Below, one piece after another: positions 18,537 through 26,891 of a stretch of 50,794 nt of DNA. The notes below the pieces were generated by a model that was not told where the DNA came from, made no database searches, and saw only the letters and a program-made list of their open reading frames with translations. The position numbers and the translations under genes were made by a program. Each line of letters opens with the position of its first letter. The stretch's first letter is position 1. Source of the DNA: Anaerolineales bacterium UBA3001 (lineage in GTDB: Bacteria; Chloroflexota; Anaerolineae; Anaerolineales; UBA11657); the NCBI GenBank assembly GCA_002346435.1, contig DDZT01000049.1:9341-60134 (forward strand). Reading direction: 5' to 3'.

Positions 18537-18674
18537 TTGTGCAAATGAAATGGGGAAACAAGAAATCATACGCGCCAAAATTGTCGACAGATTACTATCA
18601 ATACTTTATACTTCATGTGTTTGCACAACCCATAAGTAATTAATCTGAACAGTACAGCAAATAGTACAGCAAAT
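18537..18674. promoter_or_regulatory. Repeat-rich region upstream of trxA
   Basis: Two structures lie between the small membrane protein gene and trxA. A 12-bp unit, AGTACAGCAAAT, occurs twice in tandem with no spacer (18651-18662 and 18663-18674), ending 8 bp before the trxA SD. Farther up, TTGTGCAAA (18537-18545) and its exact reverse complement TTTGCACAA (18620-18628) stand 83 bp apart. Either could bind a regulator, but no regulator gene is adjacent and chance cannot be excluded for the 9-bp pair. Confidence 0.35.
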
Positions 18675-18698
18675 AGTGAATGGAGGTTGCTTTAAACA

Positions 18699-19034
18699 AT
18701 GACAGCACCAATTGAAGTAGACAGTAAAACATTTGACAAAACCATATTACAGTCGGACAAACCTGTTATGTTGGACTTTTGGGCTCCATGGTGCGGACCA
18801 TGCAAAATGATAGCCCCAATACTTGATGAGCTTGCTACACAATACTCCGGAAAAGTTACTATAGCCAAAGTAAACACAGATGAGAATTCCGATTTAGCAA
18901 TGAAGTATGGTATACAGGGCATTCCCACAATGATTTTTATAAACCAAGGAGAAGAGGTAGATAGAGTGGTGGGTGCTAATACAACCACAACTTATACAAG
19001 TAAAATAGAAGCCATGTTGGAAAATGTTAGCTAG
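18699..19034 (+). CDS. trxA: Thioredoxin
   Basis: This 111-residue thioredoxin has the standard redox site W31-C32-G33-P34-C35-K, cis-proline P76 in GIPT, and normal family length. It lacks a signal peptide, so it acts in the cytoplasm as a dithiol reductant for ribonucleotide reductase and other targets. It is preceded by one of the few strong SDs in the window (GGAGGT at 18682-18687). No thioredoxin reductase gene is nearby. It appears monocistronic, with a hairpin terminator 150 nt downstream. Confidence 0.96.
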   Translation: MTAPIEVDSKTFDKTILQSDKPVMLDFWAPWCGPCKMIAPILDELATQYSGKVTIAKVNTDENSDLAMKYGIQGIPTMIFINQGEEVDRVVGANTTTTYTSKIEAMLENVS

Positions 19035-19182
19035 GTCAAAAAGATATGTTCATACACAGGACAAGCAAATCTTTTCCTACTCTGCAACAATTATTTATAT
19101 CAAATGTTGTTCATGTGTTCGTTATAATATCCAATAATGATTAATGGATCTTGCAAGAACATTTCACTACATGTATCGATAC

Positions 19183-19218
19183 AAAAGGGAGGGCACCCAA
19201 CAAGTGACCCTCCCTTTT
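19183..19218 (+). terminator. Hairpin between trxA and pyrG
   Basis: A perfect 11-bp stem pairs AAAAGGGAGGG (19183-19193) with CCCTCCCTTTT (19208-19218). An inner CAC/GTG pairing across one bulged A leaves a 7-nt loop. A short T-rich run, interrupted by C, follows. The simplest reading is the intrinsic terminator of trxA. It also lies only 26 nt before pyrG, a gene controlled by CTP-dependent attenuation in several Gram-positive bacteria. Confidence 0.75.
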
Positions 19219-19244
19219 CTTATAGCTATATATCCAGGCGCTAA

Positions 19245-20870
19245 GTGACTAAATACATTTTTGTTACTGGTGGAGTAGTAAGTTCTGTAGGCAAAGGCAT
19301 TGTAGCAGCAGCTATGGGTCGTATGCTCAAAGAAAGAGGCTTGCAAATATCAGTACAAAAACTGGATCCGTACCTTAACGTAGACCCTGGCACTATGTCA
19401 CCTTATCAACACGGAGAAGTCTTCGTAACCAACGATGGTGCTGAAACTGATTTGGATCTTGGGCATTACGAGCGATTTATAGATATTAATCTCCAGAGTG
19501 TTTGCAACGTCACTACAGGACAGCTCTATTCCGATATCATCACGGCAGAGCGCCGAGGAGATTACTTGGGAGGTACTATCCAGGTGATTCCTCATATTAC
19601 AAACGAAATCAAACGCCATATCAAAGAAGTGCCTATCGCAACAGGGGCAGACATCATAATAGTAGAGGTGGGCGGTACTATTGGTGACATAGAAAGCCTA
19701 CCCTTCTTAGAAGCTCTAAGACAGCTGCGTGCCGAACTTGGGAAAGACAATGCGGTTTACGTACATGTCACTTGGCTGCCTCACATTGGAGCCACAGGTG
19801 AATTAAAAACAAAACCCACCCAACATTCGGTCAGAGAGTTGCGATCTATTGGTATTTCGCCAGATGTAATAGTAGCACGCGCCGATTACGACATAGACCA
19901 AGAATTGTGCACCAAAATTGCTCTTTTTTGTGATGTGCCAGAACGAGCTGTTATACCTCTTACAACAACAAAGACTACTTATGAGGTGCCGCTGTTACTA
20001 GAGGAAAGAAATCTCGGCACTTATCTGGTTAACAACCTACAGCTTCATGACAAACTTAAAGCTCCAGACTGGTCAGAATGGAACAAATTAATCAAATCTG
20101 TTTACAACCAGGCAGACACTTTACAAATAGCTATAGTGGGCAAATATATAGAGCTTGAAGATGCCTACATTAGCATTAAAGAGGCCTTACGCCATGCTGG
20201 GTCAGCACAAAGTCACAACATAGAAATCATCTGGTTACAATCTAGCACACTCGAAATGAGCAACACTAATGAGTTACTTCAACAATGTGATGGTGTGATT
20301 GTTCCTGGTGGCTTTGGAGAACGTGGAGTAGAAGGAAAAATAGCTGCTGCCAACTGGGCAAGAACCAACAAGATTCCATACCTTGGTCTATGTCTAGGTA
20401 TGCAGGTAATGTGCATAGAGTTTGCCAGGTTTTTATTAGGTAAGAATGATGCAAACTCAACAGAATTTAACAAAGACACTTCTAATCCAATTATAGATCT
20501 AATGCCGAATCAACGTAACATTAGTGAAAAGGGTGGTACCATGCGCTTGGGTGTATACCCATGTATGCTAATACCTGGCACTCGCGCTGCAGAAGCATAC
20601 GGTAAGACAGAGAACTCAAATGTCAACGAGCGCCATCGTCACAGATTCGAATTCAACAATGAATATCGCCAAGTCTTCAGTGAAAACGGTATGGTGTTTT
20701 CAGGACTTTCACCAGACAAAGAATTAGTTGAAATTTCAGAACTTAGTGACCACCCTTTTATGCTAGGTAGCCAATTCCATCCTGAATTCATTTCTCGCCC
20801 TAATCGTCCACACCCTTTGTTTTCAGCTTTTGTAAAAGCATCAACAAAACTCAGATCCTCGCCTAGTTAA
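19245..20870 (+). CDS. pyrG: CTP synthase (glutamine hydrolysing)
   Basis: PyrG converts UTP to CTP using ATP and glutamine. The 541-residue protein has the full N-terminal synthetase domain (FVTGGVVSSVGKG P-loop, QKLDPYLNVDPGTMSP). It also has a class I glutamine amidotransferase domain with nucleophile C383 in GLCLGMQ and H512/E514 in FHPEF. The start is GTG 19245, giving the usual T-K-Y-I-F-V-T-G-G N terminus; there is no clear SD. folP follows 14 nt later and may be cotranscribed. The hairpin just upstream may terminate trxA or attenuate pyrG. Confidence 0.97.
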   Translation: MTKYIFVTGGVVSSVGKGIVAAAMGRMLKERGLQISVQKLDPYLNVDPGTMSPYQHGEVFVTNDGAETDLDLGHYERFIDINLQSVCNVTTGQLYSDIITAERRGDYLGGTIQVIPHITNEIKRHIKEVPIATGADIIIVEVGGTIGDIESLPFLEALRQLRAELGKDNAVYVHVTWLPHIGATGELKTKPTQHSVRELRSIGISPDVIVARADYDIDQELCTKIALFCDVPERAVIPLTTTKTTYEVPLLLEERNLGTYLVNNLQLHDKLKAPDWSEWNKLIKSVYNQADTLQIAIVGKYIELEDAYISIKEALRHAGSAQSHNIEIIWLQSSTLEMSNTNELLQQCDGVIVPGGFGERGVEGKIAAANWARTNKIPYLGLCLGMQVMCIEFARFLLGKNDANSTEFNKDTSNPIIDLMPNQRNISEKGGTMRLGVYPCMLIPGTRAAEAYGKTENSNVNERHRHRFEFNNEYRQVFSENGMVFSGLSPDKELVEISELSDHPFMLGSQFHPEFISRPNRPHPLFSAFVKASTKLRSSPS

Positions 20871-20884
20871 CCAAAGCACTGACA

Positions 20885-21748
20885 ATGTATCTGCCAAACC
20901 ACTTTGTGTGGGGTACCCAAACATTTCTAATGGGTGTCATCAATGTTACTCCCGATTCTTTCTCCGGAGATGGTTTAGGTCAAAAGAATGACGTAGTTGC
21001 CCATACGTTAAGACTAGCGACAAAGTTTGTTGAAGCCGGAGCACATGTGCTAGATGTTGGTGGTGAGAGCACAAGACCTGGGAACAAACCCATTACAGTA
21101 AGTGAAGAATTAGATAGAATCATACCAGTTGTTAAGGCACTAGCTGACCATGTTTCAATACCAATATCCGTCGATACAAGCAAATCAATCGTAGCCGATG
21201 CGGCTCTTGATGCGGGAGCATCAATTGTGAATGACATATGGGGACTACGTCAGGATCCAGAACTAGCAAATATAATATATAAGCACAAATCAGCAGTCAT
21301 CTTAATGCAGAACAGCAGTCGACCACTTGAAACAGAATCTGATGAGGTTCTTGGCAGTAGATACAAGAGTACGCTTTATAATGACTTTCTACCAAGCATA
21401 CGATCGGATTTGGAAATGTCAATTGCTATAGCTCTCAATGCCAATATAGACAAATCTAATATAATAATTGATCCTGGGATCGGTTTCGGTAAAAGTGTAA
21501 ATCAAAACATAAGACTTATTAACGAGCTTGATTACTTTACAGAGATTGGCTATCCAATATTAATTGGACCTTCTAGGAAGTCGTTTATAGGATATACCCT
21601 AAATTTACCTGTGGAAGAAAGGCTTGAAGGCACGGCCGCTGCAATTTCAGTAGGTATAGTGCGAGGAGCCGACATGGTGAGAGTACACGACGTAAAACCT
21701 ATATCACGAATAGTACGTATGACCGACTCTCTTGTACGATATATGTAA
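20885..21748 (+). CDS. folP: Dihydropteroate synthase
   Basis: FolP joins p-aminobenzoate to the pterin pyrophosphate made by FolK; it is the sulfonamide target. The 287-residue TIM barrel carries both Pfam-type signatures: MGVINVTPDSFSGDG near the N terminus and LDVGGESTRPG. It also has SVDTSK, NDIWG, DPGIGFGK and GPSRKSFIG. It sits 14 nt after pyrG, about 18 kb from folK-folC, so the folate genes are split. Its 3' end faces the rel gene on the other strand with 21 bp between. Confidence 0.96.
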   Translation: MYLPNHFVWGTQTFLMGVINVTPDSFSGDGLGQKNDVVAHTLRLATKFVEAGAHVLDVGGESTRPGNKPITVSEELDRIIPVVKALADHVSIPISVDTSKSIVADAALDAGASIVNDIWGLRQDPELANIIYKHKSAVILMQNSSRPLETESDEVLGSRYKSTLYNDFLPSIRSDLEMSIAIALNANIDKSNIIIDPGIGFGKSVNQNIRLINELDYFTEIGYPILIGPSRKSFIGYTLNLPVEERLEGTAAAISVGIVRGADMVRVHDVKPISRIVRMTDSLVRYM

Positions 21749-21769
21749 ATTGTAGATCATTTATATGTA

Positions 21770-24031
21770 TCAACCAGGTCTATAACGTTGTACCATTGTT
21801 ACATTGGTTAATTCTTCTACTCTACTAAGAACTCTACTGAGTTGACTTAGATCAGACACCTCTAGGGTAACATTCACATGAACTTCATGTCCTTTGCTAA
21901 ACGTTGATACATCCCCCATGTTGACATATTCATCGGCTACAACAGTGGATATATCACGTAGTAGACCCTCACGATCAAAAGCTTCTATACGTACAGTCAC
22001 TGGATAAACCTTGTCAGGCTTGGCTCTCCACTCAACACTAATCAAACGATCACGTTCTCGTACCCGAAGTATATTTGGACAATCTTTGCGATGTATAGTA
22101 ACTCCACGGACGCGAGTAGTGTATCCTACGATTTCGTCTCCTGGAACTGGATGACAGCATAGAGCTAGACGAGTAAGCAATCCCCTAGTGCCAGAAACAC
22201 TAACTTCCGGAGCCTCGATCTGTAACTGGTGTTTCGCATCTTCTGGTGGTGGCAAGTTTTCAGCTTCATGCTCTGACACATCACGTAATAATTCCACAAT
22301 ACGGTTTATTACGGTTTGCCCATGAATATCACCATAACCTACTGCAGCATAAAAATCTTCTGCTAATTTATACCCAAACATTGCTGGAGTCTCTTCCATT
22401 GAATACCCCTTAATGTTTAACCTTTTTAGCTCACGCTCAACAATAGATCTTCCCGTAGCAATGTTCTCCTTGCGTGCCTGTCGTTTAAACCAAGATCTTA
22501 TCTTTTCACGAGCACGGGCGGATCGCACATAACCAAGATCAGTGTTCAACCAGTCACGACTAGGACCAGCTGTCTTAGAGGTCAATACTTCTACTTGATC
22601 TCCAGACTCTAACAGATGATTCAAAGGAACCAGACTTCCATTAACCTTAGCACCTCGGCATCGTTCACCCACCGACGTATGGATATGATAAGCGAAATCT
22701 ATCGGAGTCGCACCAGTTGGAAGATCTATAATGTCACCACGTGGAGTGAACGCTAGCACCCTGTCAGGAAACAAGTCGGACTTAAGAGCATCAACAAATT
22801 CGTGACCATCGGTCAATTCCTGTCGCCAGTCCATCATGGAACGCAACCAACTTATCCGTCTATTAAAAGATTTGTCCTGTTTGCGTTTGCCATCCTCTTT
22901 GTATCTCCAATGTGACGCTATTCCATATTCTGCGCCCTCATGCATAAGCTCAGTACGTATCTGTACCTCTAATGGATTACCTTCATCGTTAACCACAGTT
23001 GTATGAAGCGACTGATAAAAATTGTCTTTAGGAGTAGCAACATAATCATCAAACTCTCCAGGTATAGGATTCCACAAATGATGAACAACCCCTAAAATCT
23101 GGTAACAATCTGCAATGGCCTGACGCTCCCTTTTATCTGAACTTATTTTAGTGCCTTCTGCATAATCGCTTCTTTCCTTAACAAGGACTCTAACAGCACG
23201 TACATCATGAATTTTGTCAAATGTTATATTCTTACGTTGCATCTTGTTCCATATTGAATAAATATGTTTTGGACGCCCAGTTACTTCAGCAGAAATACCA
23301 TGTTGTTCCAATTCCTTGTGTAATCGAGCCACTGTCGCAGCAATTCGTTTTTCACGTTCAGCCCTATGGCGATTTATAGCTAAAGCAATTTCTTTGTATT
23401 TCTTCGGATTCACATAACGAAAGCCTAAATCTTCCAATTCCCACTTGATCTGCCACATACCTAATCGGTTTGCCAATGGAGCAAAAATATCAAGTGTTTC
23501 CTGAGCTATACGTTGTCTTCTGTTCCGAGGCAAAGAGTTAAGTGTTCGCATGTTGTGCAATCTATCAGCAAGTTTAATTATTACAATGCGTACATCATCA
23601 CTCATCGCCAGAAATGTTTTACGTATATTCTCAGCTTGATCGTCAGAAATGTAATTAGTCTTTCTATCTTCACTTTCTAAGGATTGTTGAGTTACACTAC
23701 TGTCTTGTCGTTGCACCTGTCCAGTTAGCTTTGTTACCCCATCGACCATCAGGCCTACCTCATGCCCAAAAGTCTTTTCAACAGACTGGAGTGACACTGT
23801 CGAATCTTCGACCACATCATGTAATAAGGCAGCAGCCAGCACTACTGGGGGAAGCCCTAATTCGACCAAAATAGCAGCTACTGAGATACTGTGTTCTATG
23901 AATGGCTCTCCGGAAGCACGTGTCTGACCTTTGTGAGCCCTATCAGCAAACTTGTAGGCTTTCTCAACTAAAGAATAGTCTACCGAGTTCAAATCCTTAA
24001 TCAGTTTATTAGAAAATGAGCTAAATTTCAT
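21770..24031 (-). CDS. rel: Bifunctional (p)ppGpp synthase/hydrolase, RelA/SpoT family
   Basis: This long RSH enzyme (753 residues) controls the stringent response. The HD hydrolase domain is intact, with H47, the H71-D72-x2-E75-D76 box and LADRLHNMRTL. The synthetase domain has DKIHDVRAVRV, PKDNFYQSLHTTV and PLEVQIRTELMHEGAEYG. TGS (about 405-465), a zinc/helical region and a C-terminal ACT domain (about 675-753) follow. With both catalytic domains complete it should make and degrade (p)ppGpp, although the key synthetase side chains were not checked one by one. It is divergent from the gene at 24133; a 12-bp palindrome (24086-24097) lies between them. Confidence 0.94.
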   Translation of the reverse strand: MKFSSFSNKLIKDLNSVDYSLVEKAYKFADRAHKGQTRASGEPFIEHSISVAAILVELGLPPVVLAAALLHDVVEDSTVSLQSVEKTFGHEVGLMVDGVTKLTGQVQRQDSSVTQQSLESEDRKTNYISDDQAENIRKTFLAMSDDVRIVIIKLADRLHNMRTLNSLPRNRRQRIAQETLDIFAPLANRLGMWQIKWELEDLGFRYVNPKKYKEIALAINRHRAEREKRIAATVARLHKELEQHGISAEVTGRPKHIYSIWNKMQRKNITFDKIHDVRAVRVLVKERSDYAEGTKISSDKRERQAIADCYQILGVVHHLWNPIPGEFDDYVATPKDNFYQSLHTTVVNDEGNPLEVQIRTELMHEGAEYGIASHWRYKEDGKRKQDKSFNRRISWLRSMMDWRQELTDGHEFVDALKSDLFPDRVLAFTPRGDIIDLPTGATPIDFAYHIHTSVGERCRGAKVNGSLVPLNHLLESGDQVEVLTSKTAGPSRDWLNTDLGYVRSARAREKIRSWFKRQARKENIATGRSIVERELKRLNIKGYSMEETPAMFGYKLAEDFYAAVGYGDIHGQTVINRIVELLRDVSEHEAENLPPPEDAKHQLQIEAPEVSVSGTRGLLTRLALCCHPVPGDEIVGYTTRVRGVTIHRKDCPNILRVRERDRLISVEWRAKPDKVYPVTVRIEAFDREGLLRDISTVVADEYVNMGDVSTFSKGHEVHVNVTLEVSDLSQLSRVLSRVEELTNVTMVQRYRPG

Positions 24032-24085
24032 GTTTGTCGCATATGGTTATGATTGTTCAGGCACACTTATTGCTACCACTTGTAT

Positions 24086-24097
24086 ATACATATGTAT
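24086..24097. promoter_or_regulatory. 12-bp palindrome between rel and the 24133 gene
   Basis: The perfect palindrome ATACATATGTAT sits in the 101-bp divergent intergenic region between rel and the TIM-barrel/NTF2 gene. AT-rich palindromes arise easily by chance in DNA of this composition, so operator function is only a suggestion from its position. Confidence 0.25.
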
Positions 24098-24132
24098 TTT
24101 AACACTCGTATTGAAATTGTGTGGAGGTTAAA

Positions 24133-25290
24133 GTGGCAGTAGAGGGTAAAGGTTTTTTTATTTGGCGTATTCTCAATTGTGAAGGAGGCGATGCAGAAGC
24201 AATAGCCTCAAAAGCAGCGGATGCTAATTTAACCCATGTACTGATAAAGATCGCGGACACTAGATATCCATTCGGGTACGATCGTAACAATAATGACCTT
24301 GTTCCTTCGGTAACCCAAGCTTTAAAGAATCGTGGGATTCAAGTCTGGGGGTGGCATTATGTCAAAGGCAACGACCCATCTGGAGAAGCTAGAGTTGCTG
24401 TTGCACGTACTACCGAACTACAATTGGATGCTTATGTGATTGACGCAGAGCATGAATACAAATGGCGCGGTAAAGATGCAGCTGCTAGGCAGTTTATGGC
24501 TGACCTAAGACAGGGATTGCCAAACCACCCTATTGCATTGAGTTCTTACAGATTTCCCACATACCATCGTGAGTTACCCTGGTCTGCTTTTCTGGAAAAA
24601 TGCGACTTTAACATGCCACAAGTTTACTGGGAACAAGCACATAACGCTGGTGCTCAACTTGAGAGATCTGTTGGAGAATTTGATGATGCAAGGCTAGTGG
24701 GTTACCAACGACCTGTAATTCCCACTGGTTCTGCATATGGAGCCGGAGGATGGGTTGCAACGGCAAATGACCAAGAGGTTTTTTACCAAAAAGCCCTAGA
24801 TCTTGGTTTGATTGCCGCAAACACATATTCATGGGATTGGGCCACTAGTTCAGGACACCATGATTTGTGGGATGCAGTTGCTCGATTCAACTGGCCGCTG
24901 TCGACATCCGTGGAACCTAACATTGTAGCTCCTGCACCAACTATTCCAAATGTTCCTAACGACCCTCTTCATAATTATATAGAAGCGCTAAATAATAGAG
25001 ACATTGATTCAATCGCAAGTCTTTATCACGATAATGCTGGACACGTCAATGCTCAGCGCCTTCTATTGGGTATACAATCCATTAAAAATTGGTATCAAAA
25101 TTTACTCCACGAAGTGCTGCCTGCGGGTACATTTGCTATTGATCAGGTGCGCGGCACAGGATCATCATGGACTTTTAATTGGACTTTCCATAGTCCATCA
25201 GGCCAGCTAGCTGGTGGAAAAGACACTCTTGGAATGAGACAGGGTCGCATTCAATATCATTACAGCAGTTTTGGGGGAATACAAACATAA
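24133..25290 (+). CDS. GH25-like TIM-barrel protein fused to NTF2/SnoaL-like domain
   Basis: This 385-residue protein starts at GTG 24133. That GTG lies 5 nt after a GGAGGT SD (24122-24127), which excludes the GTG at 24121 because the SD would then be inside the gene. Residues 1-262 look like a glycosidase-type barrel: WRILNCEGG, HVLIKIAD, VWGWHYVKG, the acidic DAEHE (104-108), ALSSYRFP, MPQVYW and ANTYSWDW as successive strands. Residues 283-385 form an NTF2/SnoaL-like domain (YIEALNNRDIDSIASLYH...). There is no signal peptide, so the site of action is unclear. It could be a lysozyme-like hydrolase or a non-catalytic carbohydrate-binding barrel. Confidence 0.65.
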   Translation: MAVEGKGFFIWRILNCEGGDAEAIASKAADANLTHVLIKIADTRYPFGYDRNNNDLVPSVTQALKNRGIQVWGWHYVKGNDPSGEARVAVARTTELQLDAYVIDAEHEYKWRGKDAAARQFMADLRQGLPNHPIALSSYRFPTYHRELPWSAFLEKCDFNMPQVYWEQAHNAGAQLERSVGEFDDARLVGYQRPVIPTGSAYGAGGWVATANDQEVFYQKALDLGLIAANTYSWDWATSSGHHDLWDAVARFNWPLSTSVEPNIVAPAPTIPNVPNDPLHNYIEALNNRDIDSIASLYHDNAGHVNAQRLLLGIQSIKNWYQNLLHEVLPAGTFAIDQVRGTGSSWTFNWTFHSPSGQLAGGKDTLGMRQGRIQYHYSSFGGIQT

Positions 25291-25442
25291 ACACAAGCAA
25301 CAACTTTTTACTAATGCTTAACAGATGACTAAATAATCTATAATAACAGTGTACATCTTGTAAAATTGCGTTAGTTTACCATGATATACTGACATTACAG
25401 CGTAAACATCTATAAACAAATTACTAAACGGAGAATTTAACA

Positions 25443-26891
25443 ATTAAACAGGTCAACTCTAAACGATCGGGAAGTATACTCATAATTGGATCTATTGTGC
25501 TCCTAGGAGTAGGTGGTATAGCTTTAATTATAAGTGCTCTACAACAATTCAACTCTGTAAGCGAACCAGTGGATGATAGCTTGGTTCCGACTGTGTTAAG
25601 TGCAACACTTGATTCAGTTTCTACTTCCACTATTGATACTTCGTTAGGTGAAGAACCTTCGTTAAGTGAAGAACCTAAAGACTTAGCTACCTCTACTAGC
25701 AGCCCAGTGCCAGCACTCACATTCACCTCCACACCTGCATCAACAGCAACTCCACTGTCTGATCAACTAGAGTCGGGCACCAAAACGCTTGAGTTCACTG
25801 ACAATCTTTTTTTTAGAGCTGGACCAGGTATCAACTACGACAAACTAGGCAGTGAGCCCGCTGGATACGTAGCTCCAGTCACAGGTAAATCTGAGGATGG
25901 TAAATGGTATCAGATTGCTTACGGAGCACGTAATCGTGTGTGGGTCTCCGCCGATTGGGTATACATAGAAAGTGGCACAGAAAACATACCAATAGTGCAG
26001 GCTCCTGCTACTCCTACCACTACACCAATCGCTACCGATACCGTAGTTGCAACTGCCACACAAGCATCAGTAAGTATTAACCCTGCTTCTAGTGATGCGA
26101 TTTCTGGCAAAACATTTAGTATAGATGCCAACTTTGTCACTGGTATAAGTACTCCTCGCTTCCTAGTAGGAGAATCGTTTGATGTGGATATGAGAATTGT
26201 AAATTCCAGTAGTTCATATGTGAGCTTTGGTGCCTGGGGCGTCCACACCAATTTATATCCGAACTTTGTTTATATTTTTAACGGAGACCGATCATCTGAT
26301 CAAATAGGTGCCAATACAGAATATAGCTGGGACAATCACCCGATCAGCATAACAAACCCTGGACTGCATTATTTACAAATGGGAATATGCCTTGATAATG
26401 CAGCCAACTGCTTGGGTAGCAAAGCTCCCGGAGACAAGTGGTACATACTCACAGACGCCATACCTGTTACTGTAAGTGAATCGCGACTGTCTCCAGTATC
26501 ATCTGAAGGTAGTCCTATTGAAGGATCGTACTTCTCTGCAGAAAAAACTTGCACTGTAGGCACACCATGTACCACAAGCTATGCTGTTAATGAGAAGATA
26601 TTTTTGAATCTAAGAATACGTAACACATCTGCCGATGACAAAAGCTTTGGTGCCTGGGGAGTTTATGCCAACCCATACATTAAACGTTACTTCAACGGCA
26701 ATGGGGACGCAGATAAAGTGGGCGGGGGTACTGAGTATTCCTGGAGAGACTGGATGTCATTTGATACTGCAGGTACATATGACCTACAAATGGTAATCTG
26801 TTTAGACACAGCAGATTCCTGTAAAACCAGCTTACCTCCCGGGAATAATTGGCATACTCTTTCCGGAGCCATTCCTGTAACAATTAAATAG
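25443..26891 (+). CDS. Anchored SH3b protein with duplicated SFGAWGV beta module
   Basis: The frame is open from 25428, but the first ATG/GTG/TTG-type codon is GTG 25497, which would cut a transmembrane segment in half. An ATT at 25443, 8 nt after GGAGA (25430-25434), restores a normal anchor: K-Q-V-N-S-K-R, then hydrophobic residues 11-33. I therefore propose an AUU start and 482 residues. After a Ser/Thr-rich linker come an SH3b domain (113-176) and two related modules (about 240-345 and 383-481). The modules share SFGAWGV, TEYSW, LQM-x-ICLD, a C-x6-C pair (C316/C323, C453/C460) and AIPVT. It probably binds the cell wall. Its TAG stop overlaps the next GTG. Confidence 0.7.
   Translation: MKQVNSKRSGSILIIGSIVLLGVGGIALIISALQQFNSVSEPVDDSLVPTVLSATLDSVSTSTIDTSLGEEPSLSEEPKDLATSTSSPVPALTFTSTPASTATPLSDQLESGTKTLEFTDNLFFRAGPGINYDKLGSEPAGYVAPVTGKSEDGKWYQIAYGARNRVWVSADWVYIESGTENIPIVQAPATPTTTPIATDTVVATATQASVSINPASSDAISGKTFSIDANFVTGISTPRFLVGESFDVDMRIVNSSSSYVSFGAWGVHTNLYPNFVYIFNGDRSSDQIGANTEYSWDNHPISITNPGLHYLQMGICLDNAANCLGSKAPGDKWYILTDAIPVTVSESRLSPVSSEGSPIEGSYFSAEKTCTVGTPCTTSYAVNEKIFLNLRIRNTSADDKSFGAWGVYANPYIKRYFNGNGDADKVGGGTEYSWRDWMSFDTAGTYDLQMVICLDTADSCKTSLPPGNNWHTLSGAIPVTIK

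Noticed and set aside
18315..18548. Overlapping 77-codon frame within the small membrane protein gene
   Set aside because: It lies in another frame of a hydrophobic coding sequence and has low-complexity polar composition with no start signal.
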